A stretch of 64,000 nucleotides of DNA from Circinella minor (lineage: Eukaryota; Mucoromycota; Mucoromycetes; Mucorales; Lichtheimiaceae). Positions within the stretch are counted from its first letter, which is position 1; the number at the start of each line of letters is the position of its first letter. Made by a program: the position numbers and the translations under genes. The notes beneath the pieces are model-generated. The model made no database searches, was not told the origin of the DNA, and was given only the letters and a program-made list of their open reading frames with translations. Positions 63,365-64,000 of this stretch are shown here, one piece after another. Location of the stretch: the NCBI GenBank assembly GCA_016758965.1, contig JAEPRB010000061.1:124001-188000 (forward strand), written 5' to 3'.

Positions 63365-63466
63365 CTACCAACGTGGAGGTGGCATTGCGTCAGGACCCAA
63401 CCTCCCCAGTGCCTAACCTGGATCATCGGCCCCTTTACTATCTGAAGATAATAAAGAGTAAGGCAT
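63365..63466 (-). pseudogene. Short GC-rich ORF with one in-frame TAG
   Basis: ATG at 63466 reads MPYSLLSSDSKGADDPG, then an in-frame TAG, then ALGRLGPDAMPPPRW and a second TAG. The stretch is clearly more GC-rich than its surroundings and the C-terminal part looks protein-like. A tiny decayed gene, a fragment of a larger exon, or chance are all possible. The hairpin-like T/A inverted repeat at about 63318-63352 lies just downstream on the same strand. Confidence 0.22.
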
Positions 63467-63789
63467 CGTTGTCGTTCAGTACTGGATTGTTGTTATCGTT
63501 GCTTTTTTTTTTTTTGATGCTGTAATTACAACGCATGATTGAAACAAAAACTTTAAAAAGTCCCAATATTAACCATTGCGGGTCAAATAGAGAACAAGAG
63601 AGTTGTTTCGCAAAGTATGGCCCAAGAAGGCTAGCTCCAAATGAGTCATTCCTTACTCGAGGACCTTAAAGCCATGTAAAGAGCTCACTTTAAAGTACCT
63701 CTGTAGATAAAGCAAGTGTTAAGCACAATGATCAATACCAGCGTTATCTAAAGTAGTCGTTCACTATGGTTGTAATATGTCGTATGGTG

Positions 63790-63883
63790 CTATTGTTGAT
63801 ATTGCTGCTGTTACTGTGGTGCTGCTGTTGCTGCTGCTGTTGCTGTTGCTGATGCTGATGCTGTGGTGCTGCTGTTGCTGTGC

Positions 63884-63935
<52 letters not shown>

Positions 63936-63940
63936 GCTAC
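63790..63940. repeat. GCT/GTT trinucleotide repeat tract (poly-Gln / poly-Asn if coding)
   Basis: A GCT-rich block (about 63808-63890) is followed by a nearly pure GTT run (about 63884-63936). On the minus strand it is open from about 63977 to 63744 and would code a long Asn run followed by a Gln/His run. It may be an exon of a gene continuing beyond the window, but no ATG or domain is visible, so it is annotated as a repeat. Confidence 0.85.
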
Positions 63941-64000
63941 GTATTGGTGCTTTTGTTGTTATTGGTGCTGTGTCCAAATGGAAAATTACAAGTATTATCA

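Noticed and set aside
63744..63977. Calling the trinucleotide tract a gene
   Set aside because: No ATG and no non-repeat domain; the open frame follows from the repeat itself.

Overview
This is a eukaryotic window. AT-rich DNA, dense short GT-AG introns, and a typical gene set (ribosomal protein L4, a VPS13 lipid-transfer protein, a Zn2Cys6 regulator, a DUF3712/Tag1-like membrane protein) point to a fungus. I infer an early-diverging filamentous lineage, most likely Mucoromycota, from the low GC, the intron density and the style of the Tc1-like transposase relic. No prokaryotic features, tRNA, rRNA or CRISPR arrays were seen.

Layout. 1-1176 (-): 5' part of an amidase, cut by the window edge. 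1933-3424 (+): RPL4. 3425-12165: a gene-poor stretch holding a broken Tc1/mariner-like transposase (6838-8110, -) split by a tandem repeat, an inverted-repeat pair and one small ORF. 12166-17397 (+): a 1603-residue single-pass membrane protein with DUF3712/Tag1-like repeats. 17740-18541 (-): HAD-type haloacid dehalogenase. 18668-30996 (-): VPS13, about 12 kb with many introns. 31430-34896 (-): Zn2Cys6 transcription factor. 35325-41128 (-): about 1400-residue coiled-coil protein whose introns are all phase 0. 42417-43102 (+): conserved-looking multi-pass membrane protein. 43309-45376 (-): heme oxygenase with an N-terminal extension carrying four Cys-Pro motifs. 45377-48844: gene-poor. 48845-50545 (+): epoxide hydrolase. 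50800-53515 (-): M18 aspartyl aminopeptidase. 55043-56302 (-): disordered charged protein. 56303-61058: gene-poor with a decayed coding relic. 61059-62032 (+): F-box-like gene, probably broken. 62033-64000: low-complexity ORF fragments and a CAG/CAA-type trinucleotide tract at the edge.

The genes do not form one pathway; this is an ordinary fungal chromosome segment. Loose themes are membrane and vacuole biology (VPS13, the DUF3712 protein) and small-molecule turnover (amidase, dehalogenase, epoxide hydrolase, heme oxygenase). Nothing here is convincingly a new multi-gene system. The most distinctive features are the Cys-Pro-rich N-terminus of the heme oxygenase (one motif is on a 17-nt micro-exon), the all-phase-0 coiled-coil gene, and the very small first coding exons (3-23 nt) in four unrelated genes.
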